The notes beneath the pieces are model-generated. The model saw only the letters and a list, made by a program, of their open reading frames with translations. It searched no databases and was not told the DNA's origin. This document shows, piece by piece, positions 22,466 through 34,272 of a stretch of 39,951 nucleotides of DNA; position 1 is the first letter of the stretch; the number at the start of each line of letters is the position of its first letter. The stretch spans positions 1 to 39,951 of the forward strand of contig JAWQRM010000023.1 in NCBI GenBank assembly GCA_033557675.1. The letters run 5' to 3'. Source of the DNA: Coptodactyla brooksi. Taxonomy: Eukaryota; Arthropoda; Insecta; Coleoptera; Scarabaeidae. A program made the position numbers and the translations under genes.

Positions 22466-22953
22466 TTCTAGTAATTCGATTCTGCTGATATGACTTGCTG
22501 CAAAACTGTTGAAAATGGAAGATATTTAATGTGCAATGTTGTACACACAAAACGCAACATTAAATATTAATTGTAGTTACAAAAAAAAGGTAAAAACATC
22601 AACATACCCAGTAGCGTCAAAATTCCGTGTGGTATTAACCCTTCTTAAAGTTAAAGTATAAATACCGTTGAATGACTCCGTGTAAGAATGTGGACAGGAA
22701 CGAAAACAGTATTTTAACGCTTTTACTTGGTGTTGCAAAGTAAATTTCTAAAAATTGATGGCCTAACCTGCAAAGAGTCGGCAACGTCTAGTGACTTTTA
22801 TTATGTGCGTTTGGCAACCGAGAAATCACTGTAAATGTCAACCTAAACATCTACCTAAAAGCGCGGTTATATAGAGATTACATTTCAATCACTTTTCATT
22901 TTTAACGTTCTTAGGCACGTGGCGCTAAGTATAAGTATATTAATTAACTAAAA
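22466..22953. promoter_or_regulatory. Divergent promoter region of C9orf78 and RanGAP
   Basis: 488 bp separate the two start codons, with no coding content. A perfect E-box CACGTG lies at 22916-22921, 33 bp before the RanGAP ATG. TATA-like ATATAG near 22869 is weak. One short region probably serves both housekeeping genes, but part may be 5' UTR or a non-coding first exon. Confidence 0.6.
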
Positions 22954-25900
22954 ATGGTTACCATTGACGATTTGACATCAAAGTTAGAAAGCACTCGTGT
23001 ATCGTCCAACGGGGTCTCTTTTGCTGGAAAATCTTTAAAGTTGGACACTGAAAATGATGGTATGTTATGAGAAGAAGAGTAAGTGGTGACATTAACAATT
23101 TGCCCTTGTAGCCAAGCTAGTTGTCGAAGCAATTAATAATTGTTTATCACTTGAATACTTGAACCTTCAAGGCAATACGCTTGGTGTTGAGGCATCAGGT
23201 GTTATTGCGAAAGCCTTGGAAAAGCATCCGGAGTTTAAAAGAGCATTATGGCAGGATATGTTTACAGGTCGGATGAAAACAGAGATTCCTAAAGCATTGG
23301 TAAGATCATTAGCTATTATTATATTTATATAAATATATGTTCGTTTAGTAATAAAAGTATTAAATTGTATAGATGAATTTTTTAATGAGTTATTTTTTAT
23401 ATAAATGTTAGTTTTTATACATCAACATATTGTTTGGGAAAGTCTTGGTCGTCTCATAGGAGAATCTCACGTTACTCCCACAGTAAGTCATAAGGATGTA
23501 CATGCTAGTGCTGCTTGACATCGTTCTACGTACACTTATGTTTTAACTTAACAATAAATGTTTATCTCTTTTCGAACGTTTAAGTTCGACAGAAAACCTT
23601 CATTATTACCAAAATAAAAGGTTGCTCTAAAATAAAATAATTCTAATAATATTTAGAAACAAAACCGAATGAAAGATTCAAAAATGATTCCTAATTTTAC
23701 CAAACAATACTCCAACCGAACAACCTGTATAAATTTCTCCTCGCCCTGGAGAGCATTTCTGGAGTAATAGTTTGATGAGCTTGAATAATTTTTATTCTCA
23801 CGCTCATTCAAACTATTGGCTCGTTGATGATGTTGGTAAATGATTGCTCTAGTGTATCACCACGAAAAGAAATCATTTGGGGATAAATCTGGCGATCCAG
23901 GGAGCCATATACTTCTGCCACTTCTGTTAATAATGCGACCAGGGAAAGTATTTCTCAGAAAATCTTGCACCTTCATCGTATTATGAGCAGGAAATCCATC
24001 ATGCTGAAACCAAACCTTGTCAGAGTTGAGTGGTGGGTTTCGGACAGCAGGAACCACTTGGTTCTGCAATAGTTCTAAATATTTGTTGTCATTTAGGTTT
24101 CCATGAATGAAAAAAATTCCAATCATGAAATCACCTAAAATACCAGTCTAAACATTCAGCGTTTGTGGATACTGTTAAATACAATTCATCCGAAAATAAA
24201 ATATTCTAAGAAGTTTTGACTCTTGTTTGTCTGATATTGTCCTCAGGAAAGATCTCTTGTGTAGTTCCCACTTTAAAGCGACGAAATTTATTGCGCTTCG
24301 AAATGCTCCTGACTGTTCGAGCACTCACACCAACTTCTTCGGACATTTGTCTGCTGGAGACAGGTTCACTGACTATGATAAATGCACAGATATCAGTTTC
24401 CCGTATTACGTCACTACGAGTACTACACCTACTACCTAGGAGAACACTAGAAATTATACGCTTTAAATCAATAGTAGCTTGAACTTAAAGTCAAATCAAT
24501 GCATTCTTTTGCATAAATTATTCGTATAAATCTAAAATGCAAGTTTCAATTTGCAACATTTTTCAAATCTATACCTACTGATTTGCTAATATATATTCCC
24601 TTGAAACTACAGTTACGTAATCCTTGAGCCTTTCTACCGTGTAAGGTGTTATTGGAGTTCAGGCCTCTTCTGTTAGTTTTTCTTTTTCCATATTTCTGTC
24701 CATTTTTATTTTGGGTGTATTGTATTATGTTGTCCCATGTCACGCTCCATTTCACCACTGCATTTTCTCACTAAAGGTTTTCTCACCTTTCTCCCTGGTT
24801 CCCCTTATTTTGCCCCTTCTTTTTACTTTCTCTTAAGAGAAAGTATTGCTTTCGCAAAAAAAATTGATGTTGAGATTTTGATGGATCTTGACGAATTAGG
24901 CTATTTGTAGTCTATCTATGCTATTTTTGGTGGTTGGTCTGTTCGTCCGTCGGTAAGTCGTTTTAAGTCTGCCACATTAGACTGATTAAAACAATACTTT
25001 ACATACAAGCTAATTATTATATAATCTAAATTTTTTTTGATTTTTTTACAACTTTTTGTAACAAAATATATTTTTGAAATCTACATAGAATTGCAAGTAG
25101 AAAACTATAAGGATAGCACATGCTTAAAATCAACGGTTCTCAAGTTATAAGCATAATTGATAAAAATACAGTCCTATGGAGCAAGAGGGTGTTTCGTTCT
25201 TAATCTCAGGTATTCCTCCCTTTAGAAAAAAATGTTTCACATAACGATTGCATGATATCGAACTCTTCACATTTTGAATCAGTTGTCGAATATAGAGGGT
25301 GTTCGGTTTATTCTAAAAACTATTCATCTTCAGATTTTTAAATGGAACATCCTGTATATTATGGAGAAAGATGACAGGTACGAATGGATATTTTTTACAA
25401 TTTTTTTTATATTTAAACCAGTGGCAAGGTAAGCGAAAGTCATGTATGACGTACATCTTCTAGTTTTTGAATTTCAACCACAAATATATTTTTCCGTTAG
25501 AGCCCATGTTTCTACAGAGCATGAGAGTGTCACTACTTTGTTAACTTTCCAACCGCAGATGATTTTTTTATTTTTTTGTATAAAATCGCGAATTATTAAG
25601 TTTTATAAATCAAATACATTTGAAAAAAGAACAAAACAATCAGAAAAAATACTTAAACAAAAGTTACCAAAACACTTCGTAGATAAAAAAAGAACTTAGA
25701 TCCTTAAAAAATAAAATTAAAATTGTTCACCCTCTTGAATATATAATAAAAGTAATAGATAGGTGTTTATTTAAAAGAAGTGCTTATTTTTTAATTTTGT
25801 AACTTTTCTAGAAAAATATTGTTAAACCTTTTAAATAGACAATGTTTATGATGTTAATGTGTTTTTATTTTTATAGCAATTTTTAGGCAATGGACTAGTG

Positions 25901-28900
25901 GCAGCAGGTGCAAGACTAATCGAATTGGATTTAAGTGACAATGCATTTGGTCCTATTGGTGTTGAAGGTTTAGCTTCATTATTAAGAAGTTCCTCATGTT
26001 ACGCGCTAGAGGAACTACGACTGAATAACAATGGCCTGGGTATAGGTGGCGGAAAACTTTTAGCTAGTGCTTTATTAGACTGTTACAACTCTAGTAAAAG
26101 TGAAGGAAAGCCTTTGTGCTTAAAAGTGTTCACTGCTGGAAGAAATCGTCTAGAAAATGATGGAGCTAAAGCCTTGGCAGAAGTTTTTAACGTAAGGCTT
26201 GTTTGTAAATTTATCAAATTTACCAAATTTTAAATTAATCAAATTTCTGTGTCACAAGTGAATATGCGATTAGATAAAAATGATTTTAATTATAACTTGG
26301 TCCCAACGCAATTTATTAAATACATTAATAATTAGATACTTGGTATGTAATTGACTTAGAAATATTATTTTTTTATTCAACAAAAAAATACAAACTATGG
26401 TTTACAGAAAAAAACTTAAATTTTTTGTTTTTGAAGGTTTTGCAATTTTTTTTTTGAAAATTACTTTTTCTTTTAGTTTTATTCAGTACCATAACGTTAG
26501 CTTAGTCAATTCTATAGCCTGCTACTCACTAGATTGCAATACCCGATGTCTATATTATAGTATCTGATAAAATTTTATGACTGGACTTGCCCATTGGCAC
26601 TTCTTGAAGTGCCAATGGTCTGCCCATTGGCACTTCAAGACGGAAAATAGGAATCTTTTCTCGCATTCTGCAATTAGGTTTGATCCCATGCAGCCATCAA
26701 GTTTCCAATTTAATGTTCTAAGGATTTTTTTTTTGACAAAGTGTAAATACAGTTGAAAATAATTCAAGCTGTTTTGTGCCACCAAAGATCGGCTCTATGA
26801 GAACTGGCATTTACTTCTAGTTCAAAATGTACTTAAAAGAAACAACACTATAAGTTGTAATTTGGGAATAGTTTGCAACAAGTACTCGATACATTTTCTA
26901 TTGTATATCTGAAGATATTCATTTGTTATTCTTGTACTATTCTTTGTATAGTTTTAAAGTAACCATCAAAACTACTAATACTAACTTTTTCTTTGTTAAT
27001 CTCTTAAATTTTACCATAATTTCTTATAATTACTGATGACAACATTTATGATGTACCCTTTTTATTTTTTCTAATATTTATAAATTTTCAATTTGGTCGG
27101 CTGACTCTTCATTAAAAAATGTGAGCTAAAAATTTCTTTAATTTTCTTAGTAACCAAGTTATATCTTCAGTACACGATTTTAATATTGAAGGATTGGGTG
27201 ATATGGTTCTGTTTATTGGTCTGCTGGATTACCTTATGTTTTTATGAGGCTACCTACTACAATCCATAATTTAAAAGGATTAAACGATCGAAAATGAAAC
27301 GATTAAACACTGTAACAATTTTGATATTCCTAGAAATGAAATCCAAGATTTGCTTATTCTCTTATTGATTTATGATTTGCTTATTTTAATATGGATGGAT
27401 TATGAACATTTTTTGCAAAAGCAAACAGACAAAATTCGTTTTCACAAGTGGTATTATCAACAATTTATGAAATTTGAGAAAACTAATGACTTTAGAAAAA
27501 AAGACTGAGAAGTTAAAAATTATTAAATACTTGTTTTTAAAGACATTTAGCTGATGCTGTAGAAAAGCATTTTGCAATGGTAATGTATCCTTAGACCTTC
27601 TCCATAACTTGTAGCAAACAATTTACAACTGTCATAAAATTTACACGTATTATATTTAGCTTTGAAAACATTTAAAAATACAGTACCATCTTGTTAACTT
27701 TGTCATATATTACGATTATCATTAGTAAAATCTATAATTCCACTTTAATTTTCTTATTATATTCCCTACACATTTTAAATTAAAGTAATAAAATATCTGA
27801 AACAAGATGTAATTATTACAATTTTTTATTTATATGTTTGTAGCATGTACAGGAGTCTATTTGATATTCAATTTTCAGACCATTGGCACACTCGAAGAAA
27901 TATCGATGCCACAAAATGGTATTTACCATGTGGGCATCGCTGCCCTGTCAGATGCTTTCAAAAGCAACCCGAACCTTCAAATTCTCAATCTTAATGATAA
28001 CACTATTGGACCAAAAGGAAGTAAGGCGATAGCCACCGTTCTACCTTACCTGAAAAATTTAAGAGAAATAAATTTTGGGGATTGCCTCTTGAAAACCAGG
28101 GGCGCTATAAGTTTAGCAGAAGGTTTAAAACACTGCAATAAGTTAGAACAATTGACCTTAGGATTTAATGAGATTAAAACTGATGGTGGCATCCAACTGA
28201 TAAAGGCATTGATGAACAAGGAAAAGTTGGTTAGTGTCATTCTGGATGGTAATCAATTTGGAAATGATGGACGGGATAATATTAAAACATTACTCAAGGA
28301 TGTAGGTAAGTAATATATCAATAAAGATTTATTAGGTTTTATAAAAAATCGAGCAAATGTTCATAATACAGATAAACAGTTAAATAGTTTCGTTGAATTT
28401 ATAATTAATAATGTGTTTCTTAATTTATATCTCCAAATTTCCACATCTAAAATTTAGAAAGCAATATTCTATATTAAGTTTGAATTTTTCTTAAATCTTC
28501 AAACTAGCCATGGAAATGTTCATGGTTATCGGCTGCAAACGTATCACTTTCTTCAAATGTCACCTTCATAATAACGTACTGTCTTTATTCACAAAGTCAG
28601 TCTCTGTTCCATCTATAATATAGGTGTTGATGCCATATTTCTTGTAGGACATTAAATCCTACTCCATGCCATGATTTAATAATTTAGTTGCAAACTCGAG
28701 TTCTCGCAGTGTCACTGATCTTGAAGTCCGTATTTCTATGGAACCGTCAAAACAAGTCTGTATATGTTAATACCGCTCAATACGTATTGTACAGAAGTTA
28801 AATAATATTAGATACATATATCTCTAGGAATATGTAGCTGTTAATAAAAATCAAATGAAAATATTATCTCCTTCGAACTCCCGTACTACAGACAAATGTC

Positions 28901-29790
28901 ATACAGGTTGCCGGTGGCATCTAATTGAGCAAATGTGTCAAGCATAGTATAAAAATTATTATCTAGAAATATTTTATTTGCACTACCAACATCACATGTT
29001 GGAAATGTAAAGACCTCTGGTTACTTAAATAAAAACTTTACAGGTAAACTAAATACATTGGGAAGCTTGAGTGAGGATGAATCCAGCAATAGTGAGGATG
29101 ATGAAGAAGATGAAGGAGAAGATGGGGAATCTGAAACGGACAGTGAAGAAGAAGGTGAAAATGAAAATAACAATGAAATTATAGGTGGTAGCACAACGGT
29201 TTTGGAATTTTTAAACAAACCTACCTCCGAAAACTTCTTAGCTCTAGGCAATAATGTTTCAAAATTGCTGCTTAATGAAGCTGAAGTATGATAGGAATGA
29301 TATGAGTTTTAGCGGCTTGTACATAAATATTTATTTTTTACAGAAAGATAACCAATCCTATTTAGAAACCCTGCTCAGCATGTTGATGAAAGTCGCATCG
29401 TTAAATGTTTGTAAAAGTAAGGAGGTTTATGAGAAATCTTTGAACTGTACAGATAATTTATATGAAAAGTTATTCACTTTTACCAATGAAGGGAATAATT
29501 ATTCCCTTGTTAATAATTCTTTATTGGTTAACCTTGGATTGATAAAGAATGAGGACAAATTCAAGCCTAGTTGGAACATGGATGGTTGTTTAAGGGCTTT
29601 ACATAATGCTGTTAAGAAGAATTTTCTGCCAGAGAGTACAAAGAACGTTTTAAAGGTATTTTTACAAAAGTAAGTTAGTTTGCTATATTACAAAAATAAG
29701 TACTTATTTATTCATTTTTATTTCAGGGATGTGGATAATAACAAAGACTTTTTAAGTATAAAGAAAGATATATTAATGGAATTAAGGTAG
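22954..29790 (+). CDS. RanGAP: Ran GTPase-activating protein (RanGAP)
   Basis: Stimulates GTP hydrolysis by Ran on the cytoplasmic side of the nuclear pore, sustaining nucleocytoplasmic transport. Exons: 22954-23059, 23112-23299, 25877-26191, 27879-28305, 29044-29285, 29344-29669, 29727-29790; total 1,668 nt, 555 aa (human 587), all GT-AG and in phase. Residues 1-345 are leucine-rich repeats (LELDLSDNAFG, LEELRLNNNGLG, LQILNLNDNTIG). The catalytic arginine loop DMFTGRMKTEIP places the finger Arg at residue 89. An acidic stretch (about 354-390, mostly Glu/Asp/Ser) follows, as in all RanGAPs. The C-terminal domain (from about 400) keeps GLIKNED, aligned with human GLLKSED: the SUMO acceptor Lys is at about residue 494. 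Intron 1 is only 52 nt; intron 2 (2.6 kb) holds a transposon copy. Divergent from C9orf78. Confidence 0.95.
23490..24403 (-). mobile_element. IS630/Tc1-mariner-type element (DUF4817 family), copy 2, in RanGAP intron 2
   Basis: Antisense to RanGAP. The minus strand reads SEPVSSRQMSEEVGVS-like residues, KRNKFRRFKVGTTQEIFPEDNI, then the open frame 24126-23857 with IFFIHGNLNDNKYLELLQNQVVPAV, VWFQHDGFPAHNTM (Asp) and WLPGSPDLSPNDFFSWG (last acidic Asp of the DDD/DDE triad). It supplies the region deleted in copy 1. It is 5' truncated near 24403 and its 3' end, near 23490, matches 36928-36990. Inactive. Confidence 0.85.
24410..25876. other. RanGAP intron 2 remainder, possible MITE
   Basis: No coding sequence recognised. 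A perfect 10-bp inverted pair, CAAGAGGGTG at 25182-25191 and its complement at 25728-25737, could bound a 556-bp miniature element; a third related AGAGGGTGTT lies at 25294-25303. No target duplication is visible. Confidence 0.3.
26192..27878. other. RanGAP intron 3: nothing recognised apart from a hairpin
   Basis: AT-rich intron. It holds the alternating repeat at 26591-26639; the open frame at 26785-26555 (minus) matches nothing I recognise. Confidence 0.5.
26591..26639. repeat. Triplicated 13-mer in alternating orientation
   Basis: CCATTGGCACTTC at 26591-26603, its perfect complement at 26606-26618 after a 2-nt loop, then CCATTGGCACTTCAAG again at 26624-26639. Confidence 0.95.
28306..29043. 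other. RanGAP intron 4, unidentified
   Basis: The part at 28500-28780 has a more even base composition than the rest, and its minus strand reads fairly open (EIRTSRSVTLRELEFATKLL), so it may be an old element, but I do not recognise the family. Confidence 0.3.
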
Positions 29791-29799
29791 ATGTTTAGG

Positions 29800-30760
29800 C
29801 TGTAAACTTAAGAACCACCAAATCTCATTAACTTTAAACTTTTTAAATTATACGTGTTTATACCATTTATATGTATATTATGTCAAAACACCAATGAAAT
29901 CATCCAAATATTTACCTGTAGTTGTTCTTGTTCTTTATCATTATGGTCAACTTAATAGTTAAGAATGCAGGGAAGTCTAGTAATTGAAGAAGACCCAACG
30001 CGGTTACATTTACACATTTTTACAGGATCCCACACTTAATTGGTATCAAATATGCCAGTACAAATTAATATTTGATTGGAGTGTTTGTGCTGTGAAGACG
30101 TAATGAAAAATCGGTTTTACAGCAGGTTTTTAATTTTAATAGAGTGGAATACAGATGCCGTCGCTTCAAGACACACCATATAATTTAAAGCTTAATATTA
30201 AATCTCAATAATAATTAATTGAGATTTAATTTCAAGGCCAAACATTTATTTGAATGCACTTTGATTTTTCATTTGGATAAGATGTTTTTCAAGACTACTA
30301 TGTAATTTACAATTTTTTCAAATATATCTTATATTTATATTTCTTATGATATGTCGTAGGCAAACAAATTTTCTTGTTATTATAGTTCTTAATATCTTTC
30401 TGATAAAAACTTTTAGTCATAAACCAAAACAAAAACTTAACTTTTTGATTTTGAAATTATTCAGCAAAATTGCATTTTCAACTTTCCAATTCAAATTGAA
30501 TTGTTCAGGGTATAATAAAATCCTTTTATAACATTTGAGAGTATACAGAGGTAACAAAAGAATCAATCGGAAATGCTTAGTAATGGTGCTACAGTCTATC
30601 AAGTATAGAAATAGGCAGTAATTGAAGTGTTGCTTTATATGCTTTATTATAATGCCTTTATGTACCTTTATATGATGCTAATCGATACAATAGTTACTTT
30701 GATTGCCTCAAACAAATTCACCTACAATCAGCAAACTCTTGAATCAGCGCTTTATTAAGT
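29800..30760. other. Intergenic AT-rich DNA downstream of RanGAP
   Basis: Includes the RanGAP 3' UTR, but no canonical AATAAA close to the stop was found. A 12-bp perfect inverted repeat lies at 30198-30209/30218-30229 (8-nt loop). Confidence 0.5.
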
Positions 30761-30769
30761 TAAGTTGCG

Positions 30770-31880
30770 TCAATATGGCGGGAATGGAGCAGTTTAGCAG
30801 TAAAGTATTTACAGACATGATCTTGATTTATGGCAAAACCTGTTTTAATGGTAGAGCTGTCGGTGAGTTATATCATGTACATTTTCCTTAGAGACATATT
30901 CGCTCACATCCTGTATTTGGCGGCGCTTAAAGGGATTTAGGTACGTTTACAGTATAGCCAACTGCTGTTGGGAGGCCGAGGACATTGTGAGCTCCTGGTT
31001 TAGAAGAGAATCTACTTCCATATTTTGAAAATAATCTACTGAGTATCCGATACATTGCAAATACTCTGAACATAAATCATGTCAGCGTTTTACGGGTACA
31101 TAATGAACAAGCACTTTTTCCGTATTGTTTTCAAAGGATGCAGGCATTACTTCCAACTGATTTCGGACCTCATCTTAACTTTTGTCGATGGTTTCTTCAT
31201 CGTAGCGCGAATAATAGTGATTTTCCGAGATTTGCGCTCTTTATGGATGAAGCTTCATTTACAAGGGATATACAAGGTATAAATATGCAAGGTATATTTA
31301 ATAAATATACAAGGTATATTTAATTTAAAATAACAGACAGTTTTGGACAAACGAAAATCTACAGTGTCATCAACAGAGGTTATCAGCAGTAATTTTCTAT
31401 CATCGTGAGCTGAAATTGTAGAGAAATGAAAATGAATCGGGCCGTACATAATCCCGGGAAATGTGTTGCTGGAAGACGTGCTACTAAATATCCGGCGAAG
31501 AATGTGGTTTCAACATGATGGGGCACTGATATATTTTTCATATGCTGCTCGTGATTATCTTAAGGAGTACTTTGAATGTCACGAGATTGGCTGTCGGGGG
31601 GGTCCAGTTGCTTGGCCTGTACGATCACCAGATCTGAACCCGATGGACTTCTATTTACAGGAGCATTTAAAAGGCTTTGTATATGCAACTGCGGTTGACT
31701 CTTTAGAAGATTTCATTGTTGGAATCACTGCTGCATCTTACGACATTCAAATTACACCTGCTGTATTTAATGAAGTTTACCAAAACTTTATTAAATACAA
31801 CAAACGGCGATCATTTCGAACATCTTATGTAGTTCCCGTCCAAAAGTTCCTCTTAATGTGTACTAAGAGAAATTAAAAAT
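30770..31880 (+). mobile_element. DUF4817/DDE_3 transposase remnant, second subfamily
   Basis: The N-terminus reads FTDMILIYGKTCFNGRAVGELYHVHFP, the DUF4817-like fold. It is followed in broken frames by residues around LPTDFGPHLNFCRWFL and FALFMDEASFTRDI (first Asp). The open frame 31463-31876 gives LLEDVLLNIRRRMWFQHDGALIYFSYAARDYL (second Asp), WPVRSPDLNPMDFYLQEHLKGFVYATAVDSLEDF (last Asp) and a complete C-terminus. Near 31261-31330 the frame is expanded by tandem copies of a motif built on ATACAAGGTATA. Inactive. It differs from the family at 15.2, 23.5 and 33.4 kb. Confidence 0.85.
31261..31330 (+). repeat. Local tandem repeat built on ATACAAGGTATA
   Basis: Three to four imperfect copies of a 20-30 nt unit inside the transposase frame, at the point where other members continue straight from the DEASF motif. 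Confidence 0.75.
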
Positions 31881-33360
31881 AAAAATATCATACTAAAAAA
31901 GAAGTAAATCGTCGTATGAGAAATAATATTAAAATAAAAAAAATTAATAAAACCCCAACAAATGCAAATCTCGATTATGACACCTATCCATTCTTGATAA
32001 ACTGTAGCGCCATTACATTTCCGACCATAAGTTTATTACAAAAAACTGATCAATTTTTCGGTTTCCAACAGATGTAATTGTTTTCAATGAAGCAAAATAC
32101 GCACGGTGGCGATAGCCGTTTAGTACTACTCTAGAGCACTAGTTAATGCAACAAATGTCAATCTGGATCAACACCGAAATTTTAAACAACAAAATTTTAA
32201 ACTACCAAACACCGAATTGAAAAATGGATTAATCAATTTTGGTGGGTACAATTTGAGATGAGTCGTGCAGATTCTTCATTCTACTCAACATGTAACCTCC
32301 AATATTTGTTGCAGTATGTAAAGCATTGAGGCTGTGCAAGGATAATGCTGATTATAGCATTATCCACAATACGAAGAAAATGATGAAAAAATTATTGATG
32401 CTCTCAAAGACCAATACGGTAAACCAAACTTGTTTATGCAAGTTTACATATAGGAGTTATCGGAAATAATCATATAAAAATACACGAAAATCCATAAAAG
32501 AATATCCATGAGGTTGTATGACTGGATTGAATCAAAATTAAGGTCACCCAAAATCTAGAAAAAAGGTTTATTGAAAAAATTAGATTTGCTATTTGTGAAA
32601 ATAAGCTACACGAAATTTATGTAGTAATTGCTCTGATATGTTTAATAAAACAAAAACAATGTTTTTAATGTAATCAAGGAACGTTACAATTAAAAGTTAT
32701 ATCAAATGTTTGAGATGGCTACCATCAGCTTGCTCTAAGCATAATTAGATTCCATATAATTAAACTGATAAAAATTTTGCAATATTTTAGGAGTTATAGT
32801 CTTCCATAGTATTCCATATCAGGCATAAGAGTGTAATTTTCTCTTGGGGAATTAGATACTTAAATACTTATTATACTTAAAAGTTATTATTTCAATACAA
32901 ATATAAAATAAAATTTATACTCTTCAGGTTGAAAAAAAAACAATTACTGGTGGTTGAATGTTCTATAATTGCACACTAAATTCTAATTATATTATACATT
33001 TAACTTTTTTGTTGCCTTGAAATTTTCTTATATACTCTATATACTCTTGAATAAAGTTTACTTTTCCATTAAATGTGTAATGTTTGTATTAGTGGTAAAA
33101 CAAATGGGTTAATCAAGAAGTCGCCAAATAGGACATTATAAATATTTATGATTTGTGCATTTGGCATCTTACTTGCAAATAGTAAGGTGACAATTGCTGA
33201 GTTCATAAAATCCACATTATCTAAACATTACACACTATCACAAATAAATTGACAGTGTTATTTATAGTACTCTTCTAGTAGTTCTTTGTATAAAAATATC
33301 CTGCACACTGTTTATGCCGTGTAGGAAATTATACGTTATCTCGTAGGGATATTGCATTCT
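31880..33360. other. Intergenic DNA; faint BEL/Pao gag-like trace
   Basis: At 32310-32470 the plus strand reads ALRLCKDNADYSII, then after a shift ENDEKIIDALKDQYGKPNLFMQVYI, which resembles the gag segment of BEL/Pao LTR elements. No LTRs or pol were found. The remainder is AT-rich without recognisable features. Confidence 0.3.
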
Positions 33361-33369
33361 CGTCCACAA

Positions 33370-34272
33370 TTGGTTAAGGCCATTCGGGCGATCCCGAAGA
33401 TTGCACGACAATTAGCGAGAGAATCGTAGTACGAACCCAGGCACACATATTCCCTGAGAACATTGATGAACGCACAAGAGCTTCAGAATGTTCGTTTTTA
33501 CAACCGCCGAGAGGATTCAAAATATCAAGGGTATTTGAGCGGCAGTTCTTCGGAAGAAGTTGTAAATTTATTCGCAGTTGCTTTCGAAAATCAGCCAATT
33601 ACATAACATCGAACAATATTGCATATTGTCGAGGTGTTGGTAAAGGCAGGTTGTTGGACATGTTATTGCTAATGCCACTTGAAAATTCGCAACCCTCAAC
33701 AACCTCAATTGAAGCCTGAAAGACAGGCTGGGGAAAGACTGATATCTGTGTATTTGTCATAGTCAGTGAACCTGTCTCCAGCAGACGAAAGTCTGAAGGA
33801 GTTGGTATGAGTGTTTGAACATTCAGGAACATTTTGAAGCGCAATAAATTCCATCATTTTAAAGTGGGAACTACGCAAAAGATTTTTCCTAAGGACAGTA
33901 TCAGATAAACAAGAGTGAAAAGTTCTTAGAAAATATTTTATTTTCGGATGAATCGTCTTTTACCATTCATCGTCGTCACAATATGACTGTTATGCGACAT
34001 TGGGCTCAGGAAAATAAGCGTCTAACTGTTGCTACTCGAGCGCAGTATCCACAAAAACTGAATGTTTGGACTGGTATTTTAGGTGATTTCATCAGTGGAC
34101 CTTTTTTCATTGATGGAAACCTAAATGACAACAAATATTTAGAACTATTACAGAACCAAGTGATTCCTGCTGTCTGAAACCTCTCATTCAACTTTGTACG
34201 AGGTTTGGTTTCAGCATGATGGTCATCCTGCTCATAATACAATGAGAATGTGAGAATTTCTAAGTAATAAGC
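33370..34272 (+). mobile_element. DUF4817-family element, copy 3, 5' part
   Basis: The 5' region matches copy 1 (GGCGATCCCGAAGAT block at 33388), followed by FTTAERIQNIKG and KLNVWTGILGDFISGPFFIDGNLNDNKYLELLQNQVIPAV (open frame 33983-34177), then WFQHDGHPAHNTMRM and REFL. Homology stops at about 34272 where the LINE begins; the missing C-terminal part reappears at 36580. Confidence 0.85.

Noticed and set aside
22954..23299. Reading the 52-nt gap in RanGAP as a frameshift (pseudogene)
   Set aside because: GT-AG ends and exact phase between GAT-G and CC-AAG make it a normal short insect intron.
25442..25699. 85-codon open frame in RanGAP intron 2
   Set aside because: AT-rich, no motif, and inside an intron with possible MITE ends.
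29021..29251. Serine-rich minus-strand open frame
   Set aside because: Antisense of the RanGAP acidic region (GAA/GAT codons read backwards as serine and leucine).
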